Source of the DNA: an uncultured Lachnospiraceae bacterium
GTDB taxonomy: Bacteria > Bacillota > Clostridia > Lachnospirales > Lachnospiraceae
NCBI GenBank assembly: GCA_902788035.1
Contig: CADAIL010000020.1
Span: 41,958 to 101,355, forward strand
Length of the DNA stretch: 59,398 bases
Direction of reading: 5' to 3'
The notes beneath the pieces are model-generated. The model saw nothing but the letters and a program-made list of their open reading frames with translations, had not been told where the DNA came from and made no database searches. A program made the position numbers and the translations under genes. How positions within the stretch are numbered: the stretch's first letter is position 1; each line of letters opens with the position of its first letter. Positions 1 through 8,674 of this stretch are shown here, piece after piece.

Positions 1-33
1 GAAATGAAACATAATAACAGCCTGTCTGAACTG
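1..33. repeat. Right-hand end of a dispersed palindromic repeat (cut by window edge)
   Basis: Bases 18-33 read CAGCCTGTCTGAACTG, identical to the right terminal arm of the complete palindromic repeat at 17002-17197. The rest of this copy would lie to the left of the window. Confidence 0.6.
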
Positions 34-146
34 TCACGGAATATAACTCTCCATTGCAATCAAAACTTAAAACAATTGCCGAAATTTTCAGTCTATGATA
101 GACTATCAATATGGGAAACTATGCGACAAAACAGGTGAGGCGCACT

Positions 147-3100
147 ATGCCAAAACGAAAGAAAATGTCAAAGAAAGCGCGTATAGAAGGACTCAGGGCA
201 TACCGGATCCGGGCTATACGGCTGCTTTTCCTGATGGTCATCCTTGTCGGACTAGTAGGCATCATTGAATACAGGGTGAAGGCCATCACGACGGTAGACA
301 ATTTAACATTGAATTATCAGACAGACCCGACCGGAGTTGAGAGTGACGGCGAGTTTGTTTTCGGCTGGCGTCTGAATTCCGCACATCGCGGCGCGGTGCA
401 GAACACCTACTGTATTAACGTTTATGAAGGCAGCGAGCGCGGGCCGCTTGTCTGGACGAGCGGTGTGGTAAAGAGCAGCGAATGCGGGCTGATCAGGGAG
501 AGCTACCTCGGTCTCGAGAAAGAGAAGAAGTATGTGTGGACAGTCACTGTAGAGCCGAGTGAGGGCTGGAAAGTGACATCTGCCCCGGCAACATTTATCA
601 CAGACACCGACTTTGCCGAAGCGGGCTGGATCATTCCCGAGCAGGGCGGCAGAAATGAAGGCGCACCGCTCCTTAGGACTGAGCAGAAGCTGAAGAATAA
701 ACGTATCGAGGGAGCCTATCTCTATGTCTCTGCGATGGGCGTGTACAATGCCTATATTAACGGTGAGAGAGTGCTCGGTCCGAATGGCACGGAATATCTG
801 ATGGCACCCGGCTGGACGGATTACAATTCTTATGTGAACTACCAGACATATGATGTCACTGATATGATCGGCGGGCGCTTCCGCGGCGGCGATGTAGTCA
901 TCGGAATTGAGCTTGGCAACGGTTGGTACGCGGGAGAGATCGGTCGACTGGCCAACTACGGACCGGTCTTCGGTCACGATAATGCTGCAAATGAACTCGG
1001 CGCCATCGCAAGACTCGTGATCCGCTATGCCGACGGCACCACTCAGGTGGTCACCACCGACGAGACCAACTGGTATTCGAGCACAGATAGCCCGACCAGG
1101 TCTAATGACCTTTATTCCGGTGAGATATATGACGGCGTCGTTGTTGAGAGAGCTAAGGGCTGGAACGAGCCTGATTACAAGATGGGCGTTGCAGCGTGGA
1201 GCGGAGTTGAGGCCGGTGAGTACCGGGGCGAACTTAGATCCTCACAGGCAGGGCTTATCCGCGTCGCCGACGAGCTTGAGAGAGAACCGGTCAGCGCATA
1301 TACCTACAATGATTCCGAAAATGAAACGAAGGTAACTTCCGGAACCGACTTCGGAGCAGTTGTTCCACACGAGACAGATCCCAATAAGGATATTACTCTG
1401 ACAGCCGGAGATAAACTGATCATTGACTTCGGTCAGGTAGCGTCCGGCTCCGTCGACATGACAGTGAGCGGAACACCGGGGACGATGATCAATATCCGAC
1501 ACGCGAATATGCTGAACGACGGCATGGCGAGAGCGAAAACGACGCAGATCACACCGGATGATGAAGCCCTCTCCGGCAGCAGACAGGTGACCGAATATGA
1601 TGAGGTGATATTTGACAACGCTCCCCTGATCGGATCTTCGAAAGAAGACAGCAACGAGGAGCTGCCCGTCAGTTCTACCGAAGAAGAGCAGTATGAAGAT
1701 GAGATAGTCGGTTCTTCTGAAGAAGAACGGTATGAGGAAGAGCAGTACGAAGATGAAGCTGACGGCTCCACGGAAGAAGAGCAGTACAGTGATGAATCTG
1801 CCGGTCTGGCGGAAGGAGATCTGTCCGACGATGAAACTGCCGGCTCCTCGGAAGAAGAACAGTACGAAGAAGGAACCTCTTCGGAAGTTACTAATGGTAC
1901 TGAATCCGGCCTCAGTGATACGGAATCCGGGCTTGCCGCACCTGACACGACCGGCGATACGAACGATGCGGAACTTGCGGCATACCTTGAATCGCTCCTT
2001 CGTGAAAATGAAGTCGATACGACCGGCCCCAGAGGCTCTCTATATATCGGCGATTACGGCAATGCGTCCGCGACCGATATCTACCGTATCGGTACGAAGA
2101 AGGATGAGAGATACCGCTCAGTCTTCACATATCAGGGATTCCGCTATGTCGAGATTACTGCGGATGCTGATATAACTATTAAAAAGATTTCAGCAGCCAC
2201 ATACACCAGCCTCGGTGCAAGGACCGGCTATATTGAGACTGACAACGAGCAGGTAAACAGGCTGTTCGAGAACGCGGCATGGAGCCAGCTCTCATCGTCT
2301 CTCTCTGTCCCGGTGGACAGTCCGCACGGCGATGCGAGGACAGCCTATACCGCAGACGCGGAAGTCTTCTCGGTGACCGGTCTTTACAACTTTGATTCGT
2401 ACGCCTTCTACAATAATTATGTGGATATTCTTGCGGACGGTGACAAGGGAATTGAGGCTCCTTGCGCCAATGCAGCTATCAGCCGGATGAAAGCTGCAGG
2501 ATACGGCGACGCAGTGATTATTATTCCGTGGCAGATTTATCAGCAGACCGGTGACACATCTCTCATTGAGAAGTATTTCAATGAGATGGACAGCTACATG
2601 GATACGGTCAGTCAGCAGGGCTATGACACGGGCATACTTGCCGAGCGGCTCGGTATCCGCGGAGCTTCCCTGCAGTGCGTAAATCAGATTTACAGCTTGT
2701 ACACATCTCTGATCATGCAGCTCATGGCCCAGCTGAACGGCAGCGGCAACAAGCTCGGCAAGTACCAGCAGATGTTCGGACAGGGCCGGGAGGCTTTTAT
2801 AGAGAAATATGTGGATGTGAGCGGCAATATTCTGTCCTCAACGGCGGACGGGGTGACCCGCGCGGCTGACGGCAGCGCTGTCATTGACAACTCTCAGACT
2901 GCTATCATATGGGCTCTGAAGCTGTCCCTTTACAATACGCCTGAACAGAGAGATCACATGCTTGGCATCATCGCTTCGGATTTCAGGAATACGAACCATG
3001 CGATGAGAAACGGAGAGCCTGAGAATTCTCTGACAATCGGAATCACGGATCTGCATGTACTCCTGCCGGTGCTCTCGGACAACGGCCAGACCGATTTGGC

Positions 3101-3626
3101 CTATGAGATTCTTCTGAGGCTCGGCGAGGATTCCTGGCTGAATGAGGTGGAAAACGGCGCGACAACCATGTGGAACAAGAGCGGTGCTTATACGAAGGAC
3201 GGCGGTTTTGATGAATCCGGAGAACTTTCCTTCAATAGTTACGCGCAGGGATCATTTGCCGAATGGATGTACCGTTACATGGCCGGCATCACGCAGGAGT
3301 CATCGGAGCCGGGCTTCTCCAAGATCATTCTCCAGCCGCTTATTGACGGTCAGGGAAGAATCAACCACGTAAAAGGCAGTTTTGATTCGCGATGCGGCAC
3401 TATTGTCTCCGAATGGTCAGCGGAAGGCGGCAGAATGACGGAGTATAAGTGCAGCATTCCGGCTGGCAGCGAGGCAGTCCTGTATCTGCCGGTCAGCGAG
3501 GCGGAAGCACAGGGCATCAAGCTGATGAAGGGCGCGTCTTTCACAGAGATGGAGGTAAGGAACGGTATCAAATGCTCGAAGTTCGAGCTGAGGCCGGGCG
3601 ATTACACATTTACTGTCAGCAAATGA
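147..3626 (+). CDS. Membrane-anchored GH78 alpha-L-rhamnosidase-like protein, divergent active site
   Basis: The start at 147 is preferred over 111 because AGGTGAGG lies 6 bases upstream, giving 1159 residues. A basic N-terminus is followed by one membrane segment (about 22-43), so the bulk is probably outside the cell. The middle matches the GH78 rhamnosidase plan: a beta-sandwich N-domain (VSAMGVYNAYINGERVLGP), the FTYQGFRYVEI motif, an alpha/alpha barrel from about 690, and a C-terminal beta domain. GH78 enzymes release L-rhamnose using a general acid Glu in a DER-x-G-W-T-G-D motif. Here that motif reads DARTAYTAD, with Ala730 where Glu is expected and Tyr734 for Trp. The usual WExW stretch reads WNKS (1009-1012). 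Residues about 500-590 are an acidic insertion rich in EEEQYEDE-like repeats. The fold assignment is good; catalytic activity is doubtful. Confidence 0.75.
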   Translation: MPKRKKMSKKARIEGLRAYRIRAIRLLFLMVILVGLVGIIEYRVKAITTVDNLTLNYQTDPTGVESDGEFVFGWRLNSAHRGAVQNTYCINVYEGSERGPLVWTSGVVKSSECGLIRESYLGLEKEKKYVWTVTVEPSEGWKVTSAPATFITDTDFAEAGWIIPEQGGRNEGAPLLRTEQKLKNKRIEGAYLYVSAMGVYNAYINGERVLGPNGTEYLMAPGWTDYNSYVNYQTYDVTDMIGGRFRGGDVVIGIELGNGWYAGEIGRLANYGPVFGHDNAANELGAIARLVIRYADGTTQVVTTDETNWYSSTDSPTRSNDLYSGEIYDGVVVERAKGWNEPDYKMGVAAWSGVEAGEYRGELRSSQAGLIRVADELEREPVSAYTYNDSENETKVTSGTDFGAVVPHETDPNKDITLTAGDKLIIDFGQVASGSVDMTVSGTPGTMINIRHANMLNDGMARAKTTQITPDDEALSGSRQVTEYDEVIFDNAPLIGSSKEDSNEELPVSSTEEEQYEDEIVGSSEEERYEEEQYEDEADGSTEEEQYSDESAGLAEGDLSDDETAGSSEEEQYEEGTSSEVTNGTESGLSDTESGLAAPDTTGDTNDAELAAYLESLLRENEVDTTGPRGSLYIGDYGNASATDIYRIGTKKDERYRSVFTYQGFRYVEITADADITIKKISAATYTSLGARTGYIETDNEQVNRLFENAAWSQLSSSLSVPVDSPHGDARTAYTADAEVFSVTGLYNFDSYAFYNNYVDILADGDKGIEAPCANAAISRMKAAGYGDAVIIIPWQIYQQTGDTSLIEKYFNEMDSYMDTVSQQGYDTGILAERLGIRGASLQCVNQIYSLYTSLIMQLMAQLNGSGNKLGKYQQMFGQGREAFIEKYVDVSGNILSSTADGVTRAADGSAVIDNSQTAIIWALKLSLYNTPEQRDHMLGIIASDFRNTNHAMRNGEPENSLTIGITDLHVLLPVLSDNGQTDLAYEILLRLGEDSWLNEVENGATTMWNKSGAYTKDGGFDESGELSFNSYAQGSFAEWMYRYMAGITQESSEPGFSKIILQPLIDGQGRINHVKGSFDSRCGTIVSEWSAEGGRMTEYKCSIPAGSEAVLYLPVSEAEAQGIKLMKGASFTEMEVRNGIKCSKFELRPGDYTFTVSK

Positions 3627-3672
3627 TAATTAGCCGAATCGTGCACTCAGCCGGCTCAAAATGAGATGCCGC

Positions 3673-3701
3673 TTGACACAAAGCGGCGGCGGTCGTACAA
3701 T
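3673..3701 (+). promoter_or_regulatory. Sigma-A-type promoter of glnA
   Basis: TTGACA (3673-3678) and TACAAT (3696-3701) are separated by exactly 17 bases. Transcription would begin near 3708, just before the hairpin at 3713-3754. Confidence 0.75.
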
Positions 3702-3712
3702 AAAGTCGGAAC

Positions 3713-3754
3713 GAAGGTGTTTCAGGGTCTGGGACTCTGGCACCTTCTTTTTTT
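3713..3754 (+). terminator. Terminator-like hairpin in the glnA leader (possible attenuator)
   Basis: GAAGGTG (3713-3719) pairs with CACCTTC (3741-3747), and the inner CAG-GTC/GAC-CTG segments extend the stem. Seven Ts follow. Because it lies a few bases after the glnA promoter, it would terminate the glnA message early unless overridden. Further down, CGGACC/GGTCCG encloses a six-base loop (about 3773-3790) near the ribosome site. An ANTAR antiterminator is encoded directly after glnA. Attenuation is an inference from this layout. Confidence 0.65.
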
Positions 3755-3816
3755 AAATCCGGACATACAAAACGGACCTTGTGCGGTCCGGCGTCCGGCA
3801 ATCGGGAGGATATTTT

Positions 3817-5154
3817 ATGGGTCGTTACACTGCGAAAGACATAGTAAATATGGTCAGGGAGGAGGATGTGGCTTTCATCCGTCTCCAGTTTACGGATATG
3901 TTCGGGACATTAAAGAATGTCGCGATCACTCCGGCACAGCTTCTTCGGGCTTTATCCGGCAAGGTCATGTTCAACGGATCTTCAATCGAGGGTTTTGCGC
4001 GCATTGAGGAGTCGGATATGTTCCTGGTGCCGGACCTCGATACATTTGCAATTTTCCCGTGGAGACCGCAGCAGGGCAAGGTCGCGAGAATGATCTGCAA
4101 TGTCAGGCGCACCGACGGGACGCCGTTCGAGGGCGACTCAAGATATATTCTGCAGAAAGCGATTGAGGATGCAGCAAGGGACGGCTATCTCCTCAATGTC
4201 GGGACCGAGTGCGAGTTCTTCCTGTTCCAGACGGACGACGAAGGAAATCCGACGACGAATACCCGGGAGATGGCAGGATACTTCGACCTGGGCCCGATCG
4301 ATTTCGGAGAGAACGCGAGGCGCGATATCGTGCTCACGCTGGAGGACATGGGGTTCGAGATCGAGACGAGCCACCACGAGGGTGCTCCCGCCCAGCATGA
4401 AGTGGATTTTCACTATGATGAGGCGCTGAAGACGGCGGATAATATTCAGACTTTCCGTCTGGCGGTCAGAACGATAGCGCGCCAGCACGGACTGCACGCG
4501 ACTTTCATGCCGAAGCCCAGAGCGGGTGTGGACGGATCTGGCATGCATCTCAATTTTTCCCTGCATGATATGTACGGGAAGAATATATTTGCCAATCCGG
4601 ATAATCCGGAGGAAATTTCAGAGGAAGCCATGTACTTTATCGGCGGTATCATGAAGCATATCAAGGGCATGAGCGCAATCCTGAATCCTCTGGTGAATTC
4701 CTACAAGAGACTTATTCCGGGCTATGAAGCTCCGGTCTACATTTCGTGGGGCGAACAGAACCGCAGTCCTCTCATCCGTATTCCCTACGCGGATTCGGAG
4801 GAGGGCAGGCGCATTGAACTGAGAAGTCCGGACCCGGCAGCCAATCCATATCTGGCACTGGCTGTATGCCTTAAGGCAGGACTCTGGGGGATACGCAACA
4901 AGATCATGCCGCCGTCGCCCGTCAGAGGGAACGTAGCAGCCCTCTCGGCGGCAGAGCGCGCAGAGCTGGGCGTAGAACAGCTTCCTGCGACACTTATTGA
5001 AGCTCTGAATGAATTTGATAAAGATGATTTTATCAGGGAAGCACTCGGGCATCACATGTGCGCTAAGTATATCGAGGCCAAGAAGAGGGAGTGGGAAGAG
5101 TATTCCGAACAGGTTTCCGAGTGGGAGATCAGGCAGTATCTGAATAAGATCTGA
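3817..5154 (+). CDS. glnA: Glutamine synthetase, type I-alpha
   Basis: This cytosolic enzyme joins ammonia to glutamate with ATP. ATG 3817 follows GGGAGG and gives 445 residues, the usual GSI-alpha length; the upstream in-frame ATG has no ribosome site. Visible signatures are NGSSIEGFARIEESDM (53-68), the metal-site glutamates near 131-133, the ATP-loop KPRAGVDGSGMH (233-244) and NSYKRLIPGYEAP (294-306). Arg62 is at the position that in Bacillus GlnA takes part in glutamine feedback inhibition. I see no adenylylation loop, as expected for this class. It forms an apparent operon with the ANTAR gene 53 bases downstream. Confidence 0.95.
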   Translation: MGRYTAKDIVNMVREEDVAFIRLQFTDMFGTLKNVAITPAQLLRALSGKVMFNGSSIEGFARIEESDMFLVPDLDTFAIFPWRPQQGKVARMICNVRRTDGTPFEGDSRYILQKAIEDAARDGYLLNVGTECEFFLFQTDDEGNPTTNTREMAGYFDLGPIDFGENARRDIVLTLEDMGFEIETSHHEGAPAQHEVDFHYDEALKTADNIQTFRLAVRTIARQHGLHATFMPKPRAGVDGSGMHLNFSLHDMYGKNIFANPDNPEEISEEAMYFIGGIMKHIKGMSAILNPLVNSYKRLIPGYEAPVYISWGEQNRSPLIRIPYADSEEGRRIELRSPDPAANPYLALAVCLKAGLWGIRNKIMPPSPVRGNVAALSAAERAELGVEQLPATLIEALNEFDKDDFIREALGHHMCAKYIEAKKREWEEYSEQVSEWEIRQYLNKI

Positions 5155-5207
5155 GGTGCATTTGTGAAGTGACCTTGAGATTTTTGATGTGATCGGGGGG
5201 ACTGCCG

Positions 5208-5756
5208 GTGGTTAATATAATAGTGGTTTTTCGCAAATTAGATGACGCGAAGAAAATCAGAAGTATTCTTCAGCGTCACGGATTTACGGTCACCGCCTGC
5301 TGCAGCACCGGATTGCAGGCAATCGGTCTTTTTGATGACCTGAGGAACGGAATTGTGATCTGCGGGTATCAGATGACGGATATGCTGTACACGGAGATTC
5401 GGGAGAATCTTCCCGAAGATTTTCAGATGCTGCTGATGGCGCGGGAGAACCTTCTGCCGCAGCTGGTGGATAACGATCTGGTATGTCTGCCGATGCCTGC
5501 CCGGGCGGGCGACCTCGTGCAGACGGTCGCGATGATGCAGAACGCGGTGGAGATCCGGATAAAGAAAAGAAAATCCCGTCCGAAAGTGAGATCAAAAGAG
5601 GATATGGAGGCTCTTTCGGCTGCCAAAGCGCTCCTCATGGCAAGAAACAATATGACGGAGCCGGAGGCTCACAGGTATATACAAAAAACAGCGATGGATA
5701 CGGGAACATCGCTGGTGGAGACAGCCCAGATGGTGCTGGATCTCTTTAGTTTATAA
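5208..5756 (+). CDS. ANTAR-domain RNA-binding regulator with pseudo-receiver
   Basis: Starts at GTG 5208 after a run of six Gs; 182 residues. Residues 1-115 resemble a response-regulator receiver, but the position of the phospho-acceptor Asp is Gly53 (VICGYQM), and the conserved Lys near residue 97 is also absent. Phosphorylation is therefore unlikely. Residues 128-182 form an ANTAR domain, with the pattern AAKALLMARNNMTEPEAHRYI and then TAMDTGTSLVETAQ. ANTAR proteins bind tandem RNA hairpins and prevent intrinsic termination. Its position after glnA, whose leader contains a terminator hairpin, suggests it controls glnA read-through in response to nitrogen state. That link is inferred. Confidence 0.85.
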   Translation: MVNIIVVFRKLDDAKKIRSILQRHGFTVTACCSTGLQAIGLFDDLRNGIVICGYQMTDMLYTEIRENLPEDFQMLLMARENLLPQLVDNDLVCLPMPARAGDLVQTVAMMQNAVEIRIKKRKSRPKVRSKEDMEALSAAKALLMARNNMTEPEAHRYIQKTAMDTGTSLVETAQMVLDLFSL

Positions 5757-5764
5757 TATGGTGA

Positions 5765-5940
5765 CAGTTCAGACGGGCTGCAACTAAGTTCCATAAACCG
5801 GAGCAAACATCATCTTCATCGAAAAACGCAGGTCCTTTCTGTAAGCTTAAAAAGGCTAAAGCCTTTTTGATCTCACAGGGAAGGACCTACAATGTTTTTC
5901 TCACGAAGATGGATGCTTTGCTCCGGTAACGTAACATAAG
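5765..5940. repeat. Dispersed long-hairpin repeat, copy A
   Basis: It starts with CAGTTCAGACGGGCTGC and contains the family core CATCATCTTCATCGAAAAACG and its imperfect complement around GTTTTTCTCACGAAGATG. The apical stem AAAAAGGCTAAAGCCTTTTT is flanked by CTGTAAG and TCTCACAG. GGAGCAAA and TTTGCTCC pair further out. The outer right arm seen in copy C is lost here. Confidence 0.8.
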
Positions 5941-5955
5941 AGAAGCCCTCGTATT

Positions 5956-6234
5956 TTATTCATCCCATCCTTCATAGAATCTCACGTTGACGGCGATCTC
6001 CCGCTTGATCTCGCCCTCCGCAAGCTCAATGTCCTCAATGTCAGTGATGAGAGGCATCTCAGGCTCATCTTCCGAGAGCTCCAGCCGGATCCAGTCACCT
6101 TCCTCAATAATAGCGTTGCGGATTGCGTCGTCAAGGCTGTAGCCGGTCACTTCGAGACCTGCCAGGTCGACAAAGCGACCGTGCCAGCTCCCATCCTCAA
6201 GCTTTTTAAATACTGCAGGGTATGTGAATTTCAT
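5956..6234 (-). CDS. HicB-like antitoxin-family protein, orphan
   Basis: 92 residues with a strong ribosome site (GGAAGGAG, 7 bases before ATG). The N-terminus (MKFTYPAVFKKLEDGSW, then GHGRF-like and VTGYSLDDAIRNA) matches the HicB antitoxin RNase H-like fold. HicB proteins neutralise the HicA mRNA interferase and often repress their own operon. No hicA lies next to it on either side and no C-terminal DNA-binding domain is obvious, so it may be a stand-alone relative. It has its own good promoter at 6337-6365. Confidence 0.7.
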   Translation of the reverse strand: MKFTYPAVFKKLEDGSWHGRFVDLAGLEVTGYSLDDAIRNAIIEEGDWIRLELSEDEPEMPLITDIEDIELAEGEIKREIAVNVRFYEGWDE

Positions 6235-6336
6235 TGTATTGCTCCTTCCAAACTCAAGTCTCGCTGTCTTCTGCTGTAATGTATGCGGTCACCTCTCCTT
6301 TTACATATGACCGGGTGCGGCGAGCCTGCTCTCAAC

Positions 6337-6365
6337 ATTATATAGCATAGTGAAGTCCCGGTCAA
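6337..6365 (-). promoter_or_regulatory. Promoter of the HicB-like gene
   Basis: On the minus strand TTGACC (6360-6365) and TATAAT (6337-6342) are 17 bases apart, leaving a leader of about 95 bases before the start at 6234. Confidence 0.65.
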
Positions 6366-6526
6366 AGATAGAGGTGAATTTTTACATGGATATGGTAAAA
6401 TGATAATAACAGTCACAGAATCCTGAACCAACCCGCAGAAGAATAAATAAGTAGGGCATAGGCTCTGTCAGTACGTACATGAGAACCTGCCAAGTGGACA
6501 TGAGTCTGAAAGATGGTGAGCAGCAA

Positions 6527-7231
6527 ATGATAGAACTGGCTATAGTAGAAGACGAGAAAGCGTATGTCGACCAGCTGCTGCAGTTTGTCGACCAGTATCA
6601 GCGTGAATATGGAGAAACTATACACACGACCTGTTTTAGAGACGGCGATGAGATCGTGAACGGATATGACGGATCATACGATATTATCCTCATGGACATA
6701 CAGATGAAATTTATGGACGGTATGTCTGCGGCGGAGGAGATCCGCAAAGTGGATCAGAAGGTCATTATTATGTTTATTACGAACCGGATCGACTACGCAG
6801 TCCGGGGATATGACGTCGACGCGCTGGATTATATAGTGAAACCGGTCAGCTATTTTTCATTTGCCAAAAAAATGAGACGGGCAGTAAGTCGGGCAGAAAA
6901 ACATGGCGATGAAATGGTAGTAATCAGTATAGCCCAGGGTATGCTCCGCATCAGGTCTTCGGATATTTACTATGTCGAGAGTGAAGGACATAATATCATT
7001 TACCACACGGCTCAGGGCGACTATAAAGTGCGCGACAAGATGAAGAGTGTGGAAGATGCACTTGTCCCCCACGGATTTTTCCGGAGCAACAAGGGATATC
7101 TGGTCAACCTCTGTCATGTGGACGGAGTTCTCGACGGATGCTGTCTTGTCCGTGGGCAGAAGCTTCTGATCAGCCGGGCGAGAAAGAATGATTTCATGAC
7201 TGCTCTGACCGAATACATCGGAGCCAGATAG
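6527..7231 (+). CDS. LytTR-family response regulator
   Basis: ATG 6527 follows GGTGAG at 6 bases, giving 234 residues; the upstream in-frame ATG (6479) would add an unrelated extension. Residues 1-120 are a receiver with acidic residues EDE (8-10), phospho-acceptor Asp57 (IILMDIQM) and Lys105 (VKP). Residues 130-230 are a LytTR DNA-binding domain (YVESEGHNIIYHT, FFRSNKGYLVNL). This is the AgrA/LytR type, which binds pairs of short direct repeats. The kinase gene follows 15 bases downstream, so they form a two-component pair. Direct repeats of the expected spacing occur after the kinase gene at 8592-8620. Confidence 0.92.
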   Translation: MIELAIVEDEKAYVDQLLQFVDQYQREYGETIHTTCFRDGDEIVNGYDGSYDIILMDIQMKFMDGMSAAEEIRKVDQKVIIMFITNRIDYAVRGYDVDALDYIVKPVSYFSFAKKMRRAVSRAEKHGDEMVVISIAQGMLRIRSSDIYYVESEGHNIIYHTAQGDYKVRDKMKSVEDALVPHGFFRSNKGYLVNLCHVDGVLDGCCLVRGQKLLISRARKNDFMTALTEYIGAR

Positions 7232-7246
7232 TAAAGAGGTGAGAAC

Positions 7247-8584
7247 TTGGCATTTCAGGATATTCCGAGATTATATACCGGGATTGCGGAGTGGATGGCG
7301 GCTTTGGGAGCCTGCTTTGTGCTCATAGGATTCCCACGTGACCTTAAATTTTGGGCAAAGGCTGTCTTTTTCCTTCTGTTCCAATCGACGTTCCTCATAC
7401 TGACAGACGACGTACCGGTCGCCCTGTGGGTACCGTGCATGTGTCTGGCAGTCTTTTTTATGCTTATTTTTATTTATAGCGCATGCAGGATTCCCTTGAT
7501 AACAGCGGGATATTACTGTGCTGTGTCATTTCTCGTCGCGGAATTTGCCGCGTCACTTAACTGGCAGATCACGTATTTTGTTTTGTCCGGATTTGATACG
7601 AACGGCAACCACAATATATTGGATGATTCAGTTTTCCATATGGCATTTTCCCTCAGCCTGATGCTGGCTATTTATGTCCTTGTGAATTTAGTCATGATAT
7701 CGCTGGGCAGGAGAATGAGTTCCGGCGACACTGTGAAGGACGTATCCTGGCAGGAACTGGTCTCTACTTGTCTTACAGCCGTGTTTGTATTTGCATTCAG
7801 CAACCTAAGCTTCATTCTCCCCGGGACTCCTTTCAGTGCTACGTATGCCTCGGATATTTTCAATGTCAGAACAATCATCGATTTGGTGGGTCTCACAATC
7901 CTCTATGCCCACCAGACCAGGATCCGGCAGCTGCACACGGAAGCTGAGCTTGTGCAAATGAACGCCGTGCTGAAATCCCAGTATGAACAGTACAGGAATT
8001 ATCTTAACAGTATTGAGATGATCAATATTAAATATCATGACCTAAAGCATCAGCTCGCAGGTCTCCGCGCGGAGATCGACCCTGAAAAGAGGACAGAGTG
8101 GATCGACAGGATGTCCAGAGAAGTTCAGGCCTATAAGCCGGAACAGGAGACAGGCAATCCGGTCCTCAACACCATGATCGCAGGCAAGACCCTGACAATG
8201 AGGAACCTGCACATTCAGTTCACCTGCGTCGCGGACGGGCGGCTCCTTGGTTTTATGCACGTAACTGATATCTGCAGTATTTTCGGAAACGCTCTGGATA
8301 ATGCTATTGAATGTGTCGCACTTATTCCCGAACCGGCCAAGAGGCTTATACACCTGCAGGTCAGCGAACGACAGGGTTTTCTTTTTATCATGCTTTCCAA
8401 TTACTGTGAGACCCAGATGGAATTTCAGAACGGCATGCCGGTGACTACTAAGACTGATGTGAAAAATCACGGCTACGGAGTCAAGAGCATCAAAAAGGCG
8501 GTGGAAAAGTACGGCGGAAACGTGACCTGGACACAGCATAACGATGAGTTCGAGATGAAAGCCCTCATCCCTATGCCGGCATAA
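7247..8584 (+). CDS. Sensor histidine kinase, GHKL/AgrC type
   Basis: Starts at TTG 7247 after AGAGGTGAG; 445 residues. Residues 1-225 contain six or seven hydrophobic segments, the AgrC-like membrane sensor layout. A coiled linker (about 225-260) leads to the phospho-acceptor region INIKYHDLKHQ, with His264 the likely site. The ATPase domain shows the N box SIFGNALDNAIECV (about 343-356) and a G box HGYGVKSIKKAVEKYGG (about 414-430). AgrC-type kinases usually sense peptides or small molecules. No agrB or agrD gene is visible nearby, so the ligand cannot be guessed. Its partner is the LytTR regulator just upstream. Confidence 0.9.
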   Translation: MAFQDIPRLYTGIAEWMAALGACFVLIGFPRDLKFWAKAVFFLLFQSTFLILTDDVPVALWVPCMCLAVFFMLIFIYSACRIPLITAGYYCAVSFLVAEFAASLNWQITYFVLSGFDTNGNHNILDDSVFHMAFSLSLMLAIYVLVNLVMISLGRRMSSGDTVKDVSWQELVSTCLTAVFVFAFSNLSFILPGTPFSATYASDIFNVRTIIDLVGLTILYAHQTRIRQLHTEAELVQMNAVLKSQYEQYRNYLNSIEMINIKYHDLKHQLAGLRAEIDPEKRTEWIDRMSREVQAYKPEQETGNPVLNTMIAGKTLTMRNLHIQFTCVADGRLLGFMHVTDICSIFGNALDNAIECVALIPEPAKRLIHLQVSERQGFLFIMLSNYCETQMEFQNGMPVTTKTDVKNHGYGVKSIKKAVEKYGGNVTWTQHNDEFEMKALIPMPA

Positions 8585-8674
8585 AATGACGTTTATGCCC
8601 GATTTCATACATTTTATGCCAAAATCCGTCGGACTTCATGATATTTTGCTAATATCACAGTGTGAGATATTAGC
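8578..8674. promoter_or_regulatory. Candidate LytTR direct repeats and palindromic operator upstream of the GH3 gene
   Basis: TTTATGCC occurs at 8592-8599 and 8613-8620, exactly 21 bases apart, and once inverted (GGCATAAA, 8578-8585) across the kinase stop codon. Two-turn spacing of direct repeats fits LytTR-type binding. A separate perfect inverted repeat, GCTAATATC (8648-8656) and GATATTAGC (8666-8674), lies 155 bases before the GH3 start and could be an operator. The 244-base gap carries no other gene. Confidence 0.45.
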
